Below, piece by piece: positions 52,672 to 61,222 of a stretch of 64,000 nt of DNA. Under the pieces are notes generated by a model. The model was not told the DNA's origin, did not search any database, and saw only the letters and a list, made by a program, of their open reading frames with translations. Source of the stretch: an uncultured Clostridia bacterium (GTDB lineage Bacteria > Bacillota > Clostridia > UBA1381). The DNA lies in assembly GCA_934501535.1 (NCBI GenBank), contig CAKSUM010000001.1:1-64000 (forward strand). The letters run 5' to 3'. The position numbers and the translations under genes are program-made. Within the stretch, counting starts at the first letter, position 1. Every line of letters begins with the position of its first letter.

Positions 52672-53940
52672 TTAATTCTCTTTTCCGCCGCAAATAATCA
52701 TATCTTTAAGACGCAGCAGAGTCAGGCGCTTTCTCATGTACGGTGAATATTTAACACAATCGTCAAATAACGATTGGGATTTTCCTATATCTTCTACCGT
52801 TAATTTGCAGCCTGCTTTCTGCATAGCCGTCCTGCATTCCTCATAACCCGGAACGCTGTGTATTATTTTTACTATATCTCCCCAATGCTGTTTTAAATCC
52901 TCTGCATCGACATTGTCTATTACGTTTTCCGGCTCGTTAAGCTTTCTTACCTCCGGCGCCATTTCTCCGTAGAAACCGTAGACATCTTCCCAATTTACGC
53001 TTTCATTTTTTGTACCGATACTTTCATGTTCGGCAAGTGAATTGTAATATTTGAGCATTTGCAGAGTACACACGCCGACATCGTCACCGTGAAGATTGGG
53101 AATAATGCCGTCGCGCAGCTCCACACACTCGATTAAATGGGATATTATATGTTCGCTGCCGCTTGCCGGGCGGGAATTTTGCGCAAAGCTCATTCCGACG
53201 CCTGTTTTAAGCAGCGCCTCGAAAATTTTTCCGGCGGTGTATTCATCATTAACCGTTACCTTGTCCGCCATTGACATCAATTCATCTACCGCCGATTTCG
53301 TTAATGCGGCAATTTTTTCACAATAGTATTCTCCGGTAAGCAATGCGGAAATCTGCCAGTCAACAAGACCCACATATTTTGCAATCATGTCCCCGAAGCC
53401 TGCGGATTTCAGCTCTTTGGGTGCATTTGCAAGAATTTTTGTATCGCCGATAATTACCTCCGGACTTTTTGCCGGGTATGACGACTTAAATCCTCCGCTC
53501 ACAATAGGCGCGCTGTATGACGCGAACCCGTCCATAGACGGCGCGGTTGCAAAAATGCACAGCTTCGTCCCCTGTCTTGCCGATGACAGCCGGCAAACAT
53601 CGTTTACCGAACCCGTACCCACCGACAGCACGGATATATCTCTGCCCGATATGATATCCTCTATTTCATTTACAAGCTCCATTGTTGCAACACGCAGATT
53701 ATCATATATTTTGTATTCCACGTCAAAATCTTTTATGCTTTCTTCAATTCCCTCGGCTGCTTTTAATGTGTTTTTATCCGCCACAAGCAGAAGATTATTC
53801 GAAAAATTGTTTTCCTTTAATATTTTACCCGCTTCATGTACCGCGCCCGAAAAAATGCGCACATCTTTTATCGCCGTTTCATGCTTTCGTCCGCAGCTGC
53901 ATTCCTTTTTAAAATCCTCAATTACATCTAAAATTCCCAT
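52672..53940 (-). CDS. egsA: sn-Glycerol-1-phosphate dehydrogenase (AraM/EgsA family)
   Basis: A 422-residue NAD(P)-dependent dehydrogenase that reduces dihydroxyacetone phosphate to sn-glycerol-1-phosphate. Seen: SVGTGSVNDVCRLSSARQGT, ATAPSMDGFASYSAPIV, FGDMIAKYVGLVDW (metal Asp), SGSEHIISHLIE and NLHGDDVGVCTLQML (metal His). The extra N- and C-terminal parts fit the bacterial AraM form. In archaea the product makes lipid backbones; in Bacillus it feeds heptaprenylglyceryl phosphate. No prenylglyceryl synthase (PcrB) is in the window, so the use here is open. Confidence 0.88.
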   Translation of the reverse strand: MGILDVIEDFKKECSCGRKHETAIKDVRIFSGAVHEAGKILKENNFSNNLLLVADKNTLKAAEGIEESIKDFDVEYKIYDNLRVATMELVNEIEDIISGRDISVLSVGTGSVNDVCRLSSARQGTKLCIFATAPSMDGFASYSAPIVSGGFKSSYPAKSPEVIIGDTKILANAPKELKSAGFGDMIAKYVGLVDWQISALLTGEYYCEKIAALTKSAVDELMSMADKVTVNDEYTAGKIFEALLKTGVGMSFAQNSRPASGSEHIISHLIECVELRDGIIPNLHGDDVGVCTLQMLKYYNSLAEHESIGTKNESVNWEDVYGFYGEMAPEVRKLNEPENVIDNVDAEDLKQHWGDIVKIIHSVPGYEECRTAMQKAGCKLTVEDIGKSQSLFDDCVKYSPYMRKRLTLLRLKDMIICGGKEN

Positions 53941-53969
53941 TGTTCCGCCTCCAATAACATATTATACAT

Positions 53970-53998
53970 ATTTTACCGCAAATTACGGTTAAAGTCAA
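53970..53998 (-). promoter_or_regulatory. Promoter of egsA
   Basis: The minus strand carries TTGACT (53993-53998), a 17-bp spacer and TAAAAT (53970-53975); another TATAAT-like element lies closer to the gene. Confidence 0.7.
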
Positions 53999-54028
53999 TC
54001 AAATCTGCCGTATAAAACATCAAAACAT

Positions 54029-55057
54029 TTATTTTTTATCGCATAAGTCCTTATAAATCGCATTATGTATATCGGTGCGCATACTGATTACTTCATCATA
54101 ATTTTCACAGCCGTATTTCTTCACCGTCGATACTGTTGCGTCCGAAAGTATAATCACATACAGCCCGTCCTCGCAATTGACAAAAACAGACTGCCCCGTG
54201 TGACCGCAGTGACCTATACTTCCCTCCGGGAATAATTTCCCGGTTTGAGCGTAGCTTTTATCGACGTATAAAAAGCCCAGTCCCCTTGCCTCGCTCATGC
54301 CCGGAGTATGATTGCGCGCCGCAAGCTCGAATGTCTTTTCGGAAATAATCGGCACACCCTTATTTATCATCATCTGCGCAAATAATGTCATGTCCTTCAT
54401 ATTTGAAAATACTCCGGCATTTCCGGCAATGCAGCCCAAATGACGGCAATTATAATCATTCACAATACCGATTTCATTTTCCTGCAAATTACTGTTTACA
54501 ATATCGGTTTTCTCTTTCGGGCAGAAGCATGTCGAGCTCATACCCAAAGGGCGGCACACTGTTTCATCAAAGATAATATCCAGCCGCTTTTTATACACCT
54601 TTTCCAGCACCTTACCGAGCAGAATATATCCCGGACAGCTGTAGAGCACGTCACTGCCGACAGGTATATCGCACGGAATATTCAGTATATATTCCGCTAC
54701 GTTATCATATGTAACCGCGTCTTTATCTAAGGGCTTATGACCTATCCCGATTGTATGGGTCAGAAGATTGAATACCGTCAGATTATCATAATCATGTCTG
54801 CACCCGATTTCCAAAATCTCAGGCACGTTATCATTCAGGTTCAGAATTTTCCGGTCTGCTGCAATCAGCGCAGCAGCTGCCGCCGCAAGTATTTTGGTTA
54901 CCGACGCCATATCAAACAGCGTATTTTCGGTAATATTTTTTCCCTGCGAACGATATGCTTCATACAGTATTTTATCGCCCCTGCCCACACGCACGGCAAT
55001 GTTTTCCGCCGATTTATCGGCAGTCAATTTATTTAAACACAATTCCAGATTTTTCAT
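54029..55057 (-). CDS. Serine hydrolase, beta-lactamase (class C) family
   Basis: A 342-residue penicillin-binding-like serine hydrolase. Seen: the SxxK nucleophile motif Ser52-Val-Thr-Lys55 in FDMASVTKILAAA, the YxN-like YSCPGYILLG and the HTG (KTG equivalent) in HCGHTGQSVFVN. No signal peptide, so it is probably a cytoplasmic esterase or D-amino-acid peptidase rather than an envelope beta-lactamase. The start at 55057 follows GGGGGTGT. It is transcribed away from the T-box operon with its own promoter. Confidence 0.85.
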   Translation of the reverse strand: MKNLELCLNKLTADKSAENIAVRVGRGDKILYEAYRSQGKNITENTLFDMASVTKILAAAAAALIAADRKILNLNDNVPEILEIGCRHDYDNLTVFNLLTHTIGIGHKPLDKDAVTYDNVAEYILNIPCDIPVGSDVLYSCPGYILLGKVLEKVYKKRLDIIFDETVCRPLGMSSTCFCPKEKTDIVNSNLQENEIGIVNDYNCRHLGCIAGNAGVFSNMKDMTLFAQMMINKGVPIISEKTFELAARNHTPGMSEARGLGFLYVDKSYAQTGKLFPEGSIGHCGHTGQSVFVNCEDGLYVIILSDATVSTVKKYGCENYDEVISMRTDIHNAIYKDLCDKK

Positions 55058-55089
55058 CCATACACCCCCATAAATAATCAGGCGGAATT

Positions 55090-55118
55090 ATTTTATCACA
55101 AAATGTACATAATTTCAA
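55090..55118 (-). promoter_or_regulatory. Promoter of the serine hydrolase gene
   Basis: The minus strand carries TTGAAA (55113-55118), a 17-bp spacer and TAAAAT (55090-55095). Confidence 0.7.
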
Positions 55119-55136
55119 TGAAAATATACAAAAAAC

Positions 55137-55165
55137 TTGACAAAACGATAAAAATAATATATACT
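55137..55165 (+). promoter_or_regulatory. Promoter of the T-box operon
   Basis: TTGACA (55137-55142), a 17-bp spacer and TATACT (55160-55165). Confidence 0.85.
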
Positions 55166-55171
55166 TTAAAT

Positions 55172-55447
55172 ATATAGGAAATAAAGGCGATGACCGAAAT
55201 TCAAGTAGGCATATCCGGAACCTTGAGAGAGTTGGCGGACGCTGCGAGCCAATGGAAAAGATATGTCCGAAATACGCTTCGCGAGCTCTGTACCGAACGG
55301 ATTTTTCAAGTAGGCTGCAGCGGACGCGCCCGTCACAGCGCAAGGGTATTTTCCGTACCCTAAGAGGTCCGGTTTGTGAAATCCGGACAAAATGAGGTGG
55401 TACCACGGCTTTGTCCGTCCTCTGTATTATTACAGGGGCTTTTTTAG
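55172..55447 (+). ncRNA. T-box leader, probable tyrosine specifier
   Basis: A leader with GATGA near the 5' end, an AGAGAG bulge segment at 55226-55231, stem III (GGGTATTTTCCGTACCC, 55346-55362), the T-box core GAGGTGGTACCACGG (55394-55408) that pairs with the tRNA acceptor end, and a terminator (CCTCTGTA/TACAGGGG, T-run, 55419-55446). In the specifier loop the sequence is GAAATACGCTTC; by position relative to the conserved GCTTC the codon is TAC (55273-55275), tyrosine. Uncharged tRNA-Tyr should allow read-through into the CoA-ligase/IOR operon. Confidence 0.88.
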
Positions 55448-55479
55448 TATAAAAGCCTCTTATAAAAGGAGCATTTACC

Positions 55480-57117
55480 ATGCCTATTACCGAAATTTTA
55501 AAGAAAAACGCCGATTTCTACCCGAATGACACCGCTTTGGTAGAAATCAACCCTCAGCTTGAGGGGCAGGAACACATCACATGGCGCGAATACGCGCTGA
55601 TTGAATCGCGCCGCGGCGACGCATACCGCAAGGAAATCACGTGGAGCGACTTCAACAAAAAAGCGAACCGCTTTGCAAACCTGCTGTTATCGCGCGGAGT
55701 AAAAAAAGGCGACAAGGTTGCAATTCTGCTCATGAACTGCATCGAGTGGCTGCCTGTTTACTTCGGGATATTGAAAACGGGAGCGCTGGCGGTACCCTTG
55801 AATTACCGCTACACGGCGGAGGAAATCAAATATTGCCTTAACCTCTCCGACGCGGAAACGATTATCTTCGGCTCCGAGTTTACCGGACGCATCGAGGAAA
55901 TATATGACCGCACGCCCAAGGTAAAAATGTGGCTTTATGCCGGCAGCGACTGTCCGACATTTGCCGAAAGCTATGACAAGCTTGTCACCTACTGTTCGTC
56001 CAAGGCGCCGGATATAAAGCTCACCGATGATGATGAGGCGGCAATTTATTTTTCCTCGGGGACAACGGGTTTCCCGAAAGCAATCGTACATAATCACCAA
56101 AGTCTTATGCACTCCGCACTGACAGAGCAGAACCATCATTCACAGACAAAGGACGATGTATTTTTGTGTATTCCGCCGCTGTACCACACCGGCGCAAAAA
56201 TGCACTGGTTCGGCAGTTTTCTCGTCGGCGGAAAATCGGTGCTGCTTAAGGGTATAAAGCCCGAATGGATTTTGAAAGCCGTTTCGGACGAGCACTGCAC
56301 AATTGTATGGCTGCTTGTTCCGTGGGCGCAGGATATTCTCGATGCAATCGACCGCGGCGACATAAATCCCGATGACTATGAGCTGTCGCAGTGGCGCCTT
56401 ATGCATATAGGCGCACAGCCGGTTCCGCCGAGCCTTATAAACCGCTGGAAGAAACAGTTTCCGAATCAGCAGTATGATACAAATTACGGCTTATCCGAAT
56501 CCATAGGCCCCGGCTGCGTTCATCTGGGCGTTGATAACATCAGCAAGGTCGGTGCAATCGGCAAAGCCGGATACGGCTGGCAGGTACGCATAGTCGATGA
56601 AAACCGCAATACCGTAAAACGCGGCGAAGTCGGCGAGCTTGCCGTCAAGGGGCCCGGCGTTATGAACTGCTACTATAAAGACGAAAAGGCAACTGCCGAA
56701 GTTCTTGCGGACGGCTGGCTCTTCACCGGCGATATGGCGCAGGAGGACGAGGACGGATTTATCTACCTTGTCGACCGTAAAAAAGACGTCATCATATCGG
56801 GCGGCGAAAATCTGTATCCGGTTCAAATCGAAGATTTTCTGCGTAAAAACAGCAAGATAAAAGACGTTGCCGTTATCGGTATTCCGGACAGCCGTCTGGG
56901 AGAAATCGCAGCCGCCGTTATCGAAGTGAAGGAAGGCGAAACGCTGACAGAGGCCGAAATTGACGATTTCTGCCGCGATTTGCCGCGATACAAAAGACCG
57001 CGTAAGGTTATATTTGCAGATGTACCGCGCAACCCCACCGGTAAAATCGAAAAACCGAAGCTGCGTGAAATGTACGGTGCAAAATCTGTTGTTGCACACG
57101 AAAACGAAATTGAGTAA
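55480..57117 (+). CDS. AMP-forming acyl/aryl-CoA ligase
   Basis: A 545-residue ANL-superfamily ligase that activates a carboxylic acid to its CoA thioester. Seen: the phosphate loop YFSSGTTGFPKAIVH near residue 190, NYGLSESIGPG, LVDRKKDVIISGGENLYP and the catalytic Lys in NPTGKIEKPK. Such proteins cover medium-chain acyl and aryl acids. As first gene behind the tyrosine T-box it probably makes an arylacetyl- or related CoA for IorAB. Start ATG follows AAAGGAG. It is 12 bp before iorA. Confidence 0.9.
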   Translation: MPITEILKKNADFYPNDTALVEINPQLEGQEHITWREYALIESRRGDAYRKEITWSDFNKKANRFANLLLSRGVKKGDKVAILLMNCIEWLPVYFGILKTGALAVPLNYRYTAEEIKYCLNLSDAETIIFGSEFTGRIEEIYDRTPKVKMWLYAGSDCPTFAESYDKLVTYCSSKAPDIKLTDDDEAAIYFSSGTTGFPKAIVHNHQSLMHSALTEQNHHSQTKDDVFLCIPPLYHTGAKMHWFGSFLVGGKSVLLKGIKPEWILKAVSDEHCTIVWLLVPWAQDILDAIDRGDINPDDYELSQWRLMHIGAQPVPPSLINRWKKQFPNQQYDTNYGLSESIGPGCVHLGVDNISKVGAIGKAGYGWQVRIVDENRNTVKRGEVGELAVKGPGVMNCYYKDEKATAEVLADGWLFTGDMAQEDEDGFIYLVDRKKDVIISGGENLYPVQIEDFLRKNSKIKDVAVIGIPDSRLGEIAAAVIEVKEGETLTEAEIDDFCRDLPRYKRPRKVIFADVPRNPTGKIEKPKLREMYGAKSVVAHENEIE

Positions 57118-57129
57118 AGGAGTTATTAT

Positions 57130-58866
57130 ATGAAAAAACTAATGCTCGGCAACGCCGCTGCCGCACAAGGCGCTTATGAAGCCGGTGTACGCGTTGTTGC
57201 CTCATATCCCGGTACGCCGAGTACCGAAATCACGGAAAATATGGTAAAATATGACGATGTTTATGTGGAATGGTCGCCGAATGAAAAGGTCGCGGCAGAG
57301 GTTGCCGTCGGCGCGTCAATCGGCGGAGCGAGAGCAATGTCATGTATGAAGCATGTCGGTCTTAACGTTATGGCTGACCCGGTTTTCACCGCGGCATACA
57401 CCGGCGTCAACGGCGGACTGGTTCTGTGCGTTGCAGATGATCCCGGCATGCATTCCTCGCAGAACGAACAGGATTCGCGCCATTATGCAAAAGCGTCAAA
57501 AACGGCAATGCTCGAACCCTCCGATTCGCAGGAATGTAAGGAATTCACTCGCCGCGCTTTTGAACTTTCGGAACAGTTTGACACTCCGTTCTTTATCCGT
57601 CTGTCAACGCGCGTTTCCCATTCGCAGAGCATGGTTGAAATCGGCGAAAGAGAAAATATCGAATTAAAGCCGTATGAGAAAAATGTCCCGAAGTACGTTA
57701 TGATGCCCGCAATGGCGGTAAAACGTCATGTAGTTGTTGAAGAGCGCACAAAAAAGCTGACCGAATTTGCGGAAAACTGTGAATTTAACAGAATTGAGCT
57801 TAACGATACCAAAATCGGCGTTATCACCTCGGGAATTTCATATATGTACGCAAAAGAGGCACTCGGAAACAGCGTCAGCTACCTGAAACTCGGCATGGTA
57901 TGTCCTCTGCCGGAAAAGCTTATCCGCGATTTTGCATCCAAGGTTGACAAACTGTATGTAGTCGAAGAGCTTGACCCCATAATCGAAACGCACTGCAAGG
58001 CGCTCGGAATAAACGTGACGGGAAAAGACGTGTTTACGCTTTTGGGCGAATACACTCCGGCTATGATAAAGAAGGCAATTCTCGGCGAAGATGCCCCCGA
58101 ATCGGTTTCTATCGACGAGGAAATTCCGGCGCGTCCGCCGGTGCTTTGTCCCGGCTGTCCGCACCGCGGCACTTTCTATGTTCTGAAAAAGCTCGGACTT
58201 ACCGTATCCGGCGACATAGGCTGCTATACGCTCGGCGCCGTAGCTCCGCTTGCGAGCGTTGATACCACCATCTGCATGGGCGCGTCCGTTTCTGCCGCAT
58301 TCGGCATGGCAAAGGCGCGCGGAAGTGAATTTAATAAAAAACTGGTATCGGTTATCGGTGACTCGACTTTCATTCACTCGGGTATAACAGGATTAATCGA
58401 CATCGTATACAACAAAGGCGCGAACACGGTTATAATTCTGGATAACTCCATTACGGGCATGACCGGACATCAGGACAACCCGACTACCGGAAAAACAATA
58501 CGCGGCGAGGCAACAAAACAGGTTGACCTGCTTGCACTGTGCAAGGCTGTCGGAATTGACCGCGTTACTGTTGCTGACCCATTCGACCTTAAAAACTTTG
58601 AAGCTGTTGTGAAAACAGAGGTTGAACGCGATGAACCGTCGGTTATCATCGCACAAAGACCGTGTGCACTTTTAAAATATGTAAAATACTCCGGTCACTG
58701 CAGCATAACCGACAAGTGCAAAAAATGCAAAATGTGCATGAAGCTCGGCTGCCCGGCAATTTCGGAAACACCGGAGGGCGGCGTAAAAATTGATTTGACA
58801 CAATGTAACGGCTGCGGACTCTGTACAGGCGTATGTCCGTTCGGCGCAATCGTAAAGGAGGACTAA
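57130..58866 (+). CDS. iorA: Indolepyruvate ferredoxin oxidoreductase, alpha subunit
   Basis: A 578-residue TPP-dependent subunit. N-terminal pyrimidine-binding domain (LMLGNAAAAQGAYEAGVRVV, SYPGTPSTEITE), middle domain, TPP-binding domain with GDSTFIHSGITGLIDIVYNK and VIILDNSITGMTGHQ, and a C-terminal ferredoxin domain with two clusters (CKKCKMCMKLGCP, CNGCGLCTGVCPFGA). The enzyme interconverts aryl pyruvates with arylacetyl-CoA and CO2 using ferredoxin. In methanogens and rumen anaerobes it also runs in the carboxylating direction. It is followed by iorB after 3 bp. Confidence 0.96.
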   Translation: MKKLMLGNAAAAQGAYEAGVRVVASYPGTPSTEITENMVKYDDVYVEWSPNEKVAAEVAVGASIGGARAMSCMKHVGLNVMADPVFTAAYTGVNGGLVLCVADDPGMHSSQNEQDSRHYAKASKTAMLEPSDSQECKEFTRRAFELSEQFDTPFFIRLSTRVSHSQSMVEIGERENIELKPYEKNVPKYVMMPAMAVKRHVVVEERTKKLTEFAENCEFNRIELNDTKIGVITSGISYMYAKEALGNSVSYLKLGMVCPLPEKLIRDFASKVDKLYVVEELDPIIETHCKALGINVTGKDVFTLLGEYTPAMIKKAILGEDAPESVSIDEEIPARPPVLCPGCPHRGTFYVLKKLGLTVSGDIGCYTLGAVAPLASVDTTICMGASVSAAFGMAKARGSEFNKKLVSVIGDSTFIHSGITGLIDIVYNKGANTVIILDNSITGMTGHQDNPTTGKTIRGEATKQVDLLALCKAVGIDRVTVADPFDLKNFEAVVKTEVERDEPSVIIAQRPCALLKYVKYSGHCSITDKCKKCKMCMKLGCPAISETPEGGVKIDLTQCNGCGLCTGVCPFGAIVKED

Positions 58867-58869
58867 GGC

Positions 58870-59436
58870 ATGACAAAAAATATTATGATAGTCGGTGTCG
58901 GCGGTCAGGGAACCCTGCTTGCCAGTCGTATCCTCGGCAACACTGTTATTAATGAGGGTTATGACGTTAAGGTTTCCGAAGTTCACGGAATGAGTCAGCG
59001 CGGCGGAAGCGTTGTTACATATGTAAAATACGGCGACGCGGTTTATTCACCCATAATCGACCGCGGCGAGGCAGATATTATCCTCGCATTTGAAATGCTG
59101 GAGGCATACCGCGCTATGCCGTACCTAAAAAAAGGCGGCAAAATTATCGTGAATACTCAGGAAATTGACCCGATGCCGGTTATAACCGGCGCAATGAAAT
59201 ATCCGGCTGATATTATGCAGAAAATGTCGGATAAGGTTCATGTAATTCCGGTAGACGCGCTGTCCGCAGCTATTTCCGCCGGAAATCAGAAATCGGTCAA
59301 CGTTGTTCTAATCGGCGTAATGGCAAAAAGTACCGATATTCCGTATGAAAAGTGGACGCAGACCATAAAAACAACCGTTCCCGAAAAATTTCTCGATGTA
59401 AACCTTAAAGCATTTGAGCTTGGCTATAATTTATAA
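58870..59436 (+). CDS. iorB: Indolepyruvate ferredoxin oxidoreductase, beta subunit
   Basis: A 188-residue subunit of the POR/KOR gamma type. Seen: IMIVGVGGQGTLLASRILGN and VSEVHGMSQRGGSVVTYVKYG, the family signatures. It forms the heterodimer with IorA. Start after GAGGACTAAGGC. The next gene, paaK, begins 16 bp beyond its stop codon with its own Shine-Dalgarno. Confidence 0.95.
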   Translation: MTKNIMIVGVGGQGTLLASRILGNTVINEGYDVKVSEVHGMSQRGGSVVTYVKYGDAVYSPIIDRGEADIILAFEMLEAYRAMPYLKKGGKIIVNTQEIDPMPVITGAMKYPADIMQKMSDKVHVIPVDALSAAISAGNQKSVNVVLIGVMAKSTDIPYEKWTQTIKTTVPEKFLDVNLKAFELGYNL

Positions 59437-59452
59437 AACAGAGGTGATACCA

Positions 59453-60757
59453 ATGGCTATGTGGCAAAAAGAAATAGAAACCATGCCCCGCGAGGAGCTG
59501 AGAAAACTTCAGAGTGAACGCCTTGTATGGCAGGTTAACAGAATGTATGAAAACGTTGAACTGTTCCGCAAAAGAATGGATGAAAAAGGTCTGAAACCCT
59601 CCGATATAAAATCTGTCGATGACCTTAGCAAGCTTCCTTTTTCATATAAGCAGGACCTGCGCGACTACTATCCGTACGGGCTGTTTGCCGTACCTACCGA
59701 TGAAATTGTACGCGTGCATGCGTCAAGCGGCACAACCGGCAAAAAAATAGTTGTAGGCTATACAAAAAAAGATATTGAAAACTGGAACAACTGCATGGCA
59801 CGAATGATGACTGCAATCGGTCTTACAAATAAAGACTTCGTACAGGTTGCTTTCGGCTACGGTCTTTTTACCGGCGGTTTCGGCGCACATAACGGTGCGG
59901 AAACAATCGGTGCAACCGTTATCCCCATATCGTCCGGCAATACGCATAATCAAATTCAGACTATGGTGGATTTCAAGGCAACAGCACTGTGCTGCACTCC
60001 CTCATACGCCATGTATCTGGGAGAAGCGGTCGAAGAGGCGGGGCTTACCGACAGCCTCAGCCTTAAATCGGGAATTTTCGGTGCTGAGCCATGGACGGAA
60101 GATATGCGCCGCGCCATTGAAGACAAGCTGCACATCAAGGCGTATGATATTTACGGTCTTTCCGAAATCATGGGGCCTGGCGTTGCATGTGAATGCAGCG
60201 AGCAAGTCGGTATGCACGTATGGGAGGATATGTTCATTCCCGAAATCATTGACCCTGAAACGGAGGAGGTTCTCCCCTACGGCGAGCAGGGCGAGCTTGT
60301 ATTTACAACCATCACTAAAGAAGGATTTCCGCTTATCCGCTACCGCACGCGTGATATATGCAGCCTGATTGCCGAACCGTGCAAGTGCGGCAGAACGCAT
60401 ATCCGCATGAAGAAACCGTGCGGCAGAAGCGATGATATGCTGATTATCCGCGGCGTAAATGTATTCCCGAGCCAAATTGAAGAGGTTCTTTTGAAAACCG
60501 GCGGCGGAATTACACCGAATTATCAGATTATCGTTGACCGCGTGAATAACAACGATACATTTGACATAAATGTAGAAATGAATGAAAATCTTTTTGCCGA
60601 CGATGTACGTTCGGTAGAAAATCTTGAAAAAACCATCACCGCAAAGCTGCGTGAGGTTCTCGGAATAGGTGCAAAAGTGCATCTTGTCAACCCGAAATCC
60701 ATTGAACGCAGTGAGGGCAAAGCAAAACGAGTTATTGACAGACGTCATCTGAAATAA
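59453..60757 (+). CDS. paaK: Phenylacetate-CoA ligase
   Basis: A 434-residue PaaK-type ligase that forms arylacetyl-CoA from phenylacetate and related acids. Seen: the phosphate loop ASSGTTGKKIVVGYTKKD near residue 93, DIYGLSEIMGPGVACEC, RYRTRDICSL, a CKCGRTHIR metal/linker motif and the C-terminal RGVNVFPSQIEEVL. The start at 59453 (MAMWQKEIE) follows GAGGTG; a longer frame overlaps iorB. A second CoA ligase in the operon may serve a different aryl acid. Confidence 0.94.
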   Translation: MAMWQKEIETMPREELRKLQSERLVWQVNRMYENVELFRKRMDEKGLKPSDIKSVDDLSKLPFSYKQDLRDYYPYGLFAVPTDEIVRVHASSGTTGKKIVVGYTKKDIENWNNCMARMMTAIGLTNKDFVQVAFGYGLFTGGFGAHNGAETIGATVIPISSGNTHNQIQTMVDFKATALCCTPSYAMYLGEAVEEAGLTDSLSLKSGIFGAEPWTEDMRRAIEDKLHIKAYDIYGLSEIMGPGVACECSEQVGMHVWEDMFIPEIIDPETEEVLPYGEQGELVFTTITKEGFPLIRYRTRDICSLIAEPCKCGRTHIRMKKPCGRSDDMLIIRGVNVFPSQIEEVLLKTGGGITPNYQIIVDRVNNNDTFDINVEMNENLFADDVRSVENLEKTITAKLREVLGIGAKVHLVNPKSIERSEGKAKRVIDRRHLK

Positions 60758-60772
60758 GAAGGGAGCGATTTT

Positions 60773-61204
60773 ATGCTGATTAAACAGCTTTCTGTATTCA
60801 TTGAAAATAAACCCGGCAGGCTTGCCGCAATTTTGGAGGAGCTTGGTAAAAATAACATAGACATAAGTGCGCTGTCACTTGCCGATACTTCGGAATACGG
60901 CATTTTGCGCCTTATCGTCAGCAACCCCGACGAGGCGGCGGAGGTTTTAAAAAAATCCGGAGTGGTGGTAAAGCTTACGAACGTCCTCGCTCTTGCCATA
61001 GACGATACACCCGGCGGACTTTCACGCATACTCTCGGTATTTGTGCAAAATTCGATAAACGTTGACTACATGTATGCATTCGTCGGCAAGGTTACATCAA
61101 AAGCCCTTACGGTCATAAAGGTATCCGACCCGGAGCTTGCAGAAAAGGCATTATCCGCCCTTGACATAAGCTCTGTAAATCCCAAAGATATTTACAGATT
61201 GTAG
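60773..61204 (+). CDS. Tandem ACT-domain protein
   Basis: A 143-residue protein of two ACT domains (about 1-70 and 72-140). Each has the ligand-loop pattern: FIENKPGRLAAILEELGKNN and AIDDTPGGLSRILSVFVQNS, both with the Pro-Gly pair. ACT pairs bind small amino acids to regulate enzymes. Proteins of this type often follow paaK-ior genes. Here it may sense tyrosine or another aromatic amino acid. Target unknown. It starts 15 bp after paaK. Confidence 0.9.
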   Translation: MLIKQLSVFIENKPGRLAAILEELGKNNIDISALSLADTSEYGILRLIVSNPDEAAEVLKKSGVVVKLTNVLALAIDDTPGGLSRILSVFVQNSINVDYMYAFVGKVTSKALTVIKVSDPELAEKALSALDISSVNPKDIYRL

Positions 61205-61222
61205 AGTGATTGGAGGAAAGGT

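Noticed and set aside
55276..55281. Phenylalanine codon TTC as alternative T-box specifier
   Set aside because: TTC lies in the conserved segment 3' of the specifier position; alignment by eye with other T-boxes puts TAC in the loop. It is kept only as a less likely reading.
55029..55481. Minus-strand open frame of 150 codons
   Set aside because: It covers the T-box leader in antisense and crosses two promoters; no coding signs.
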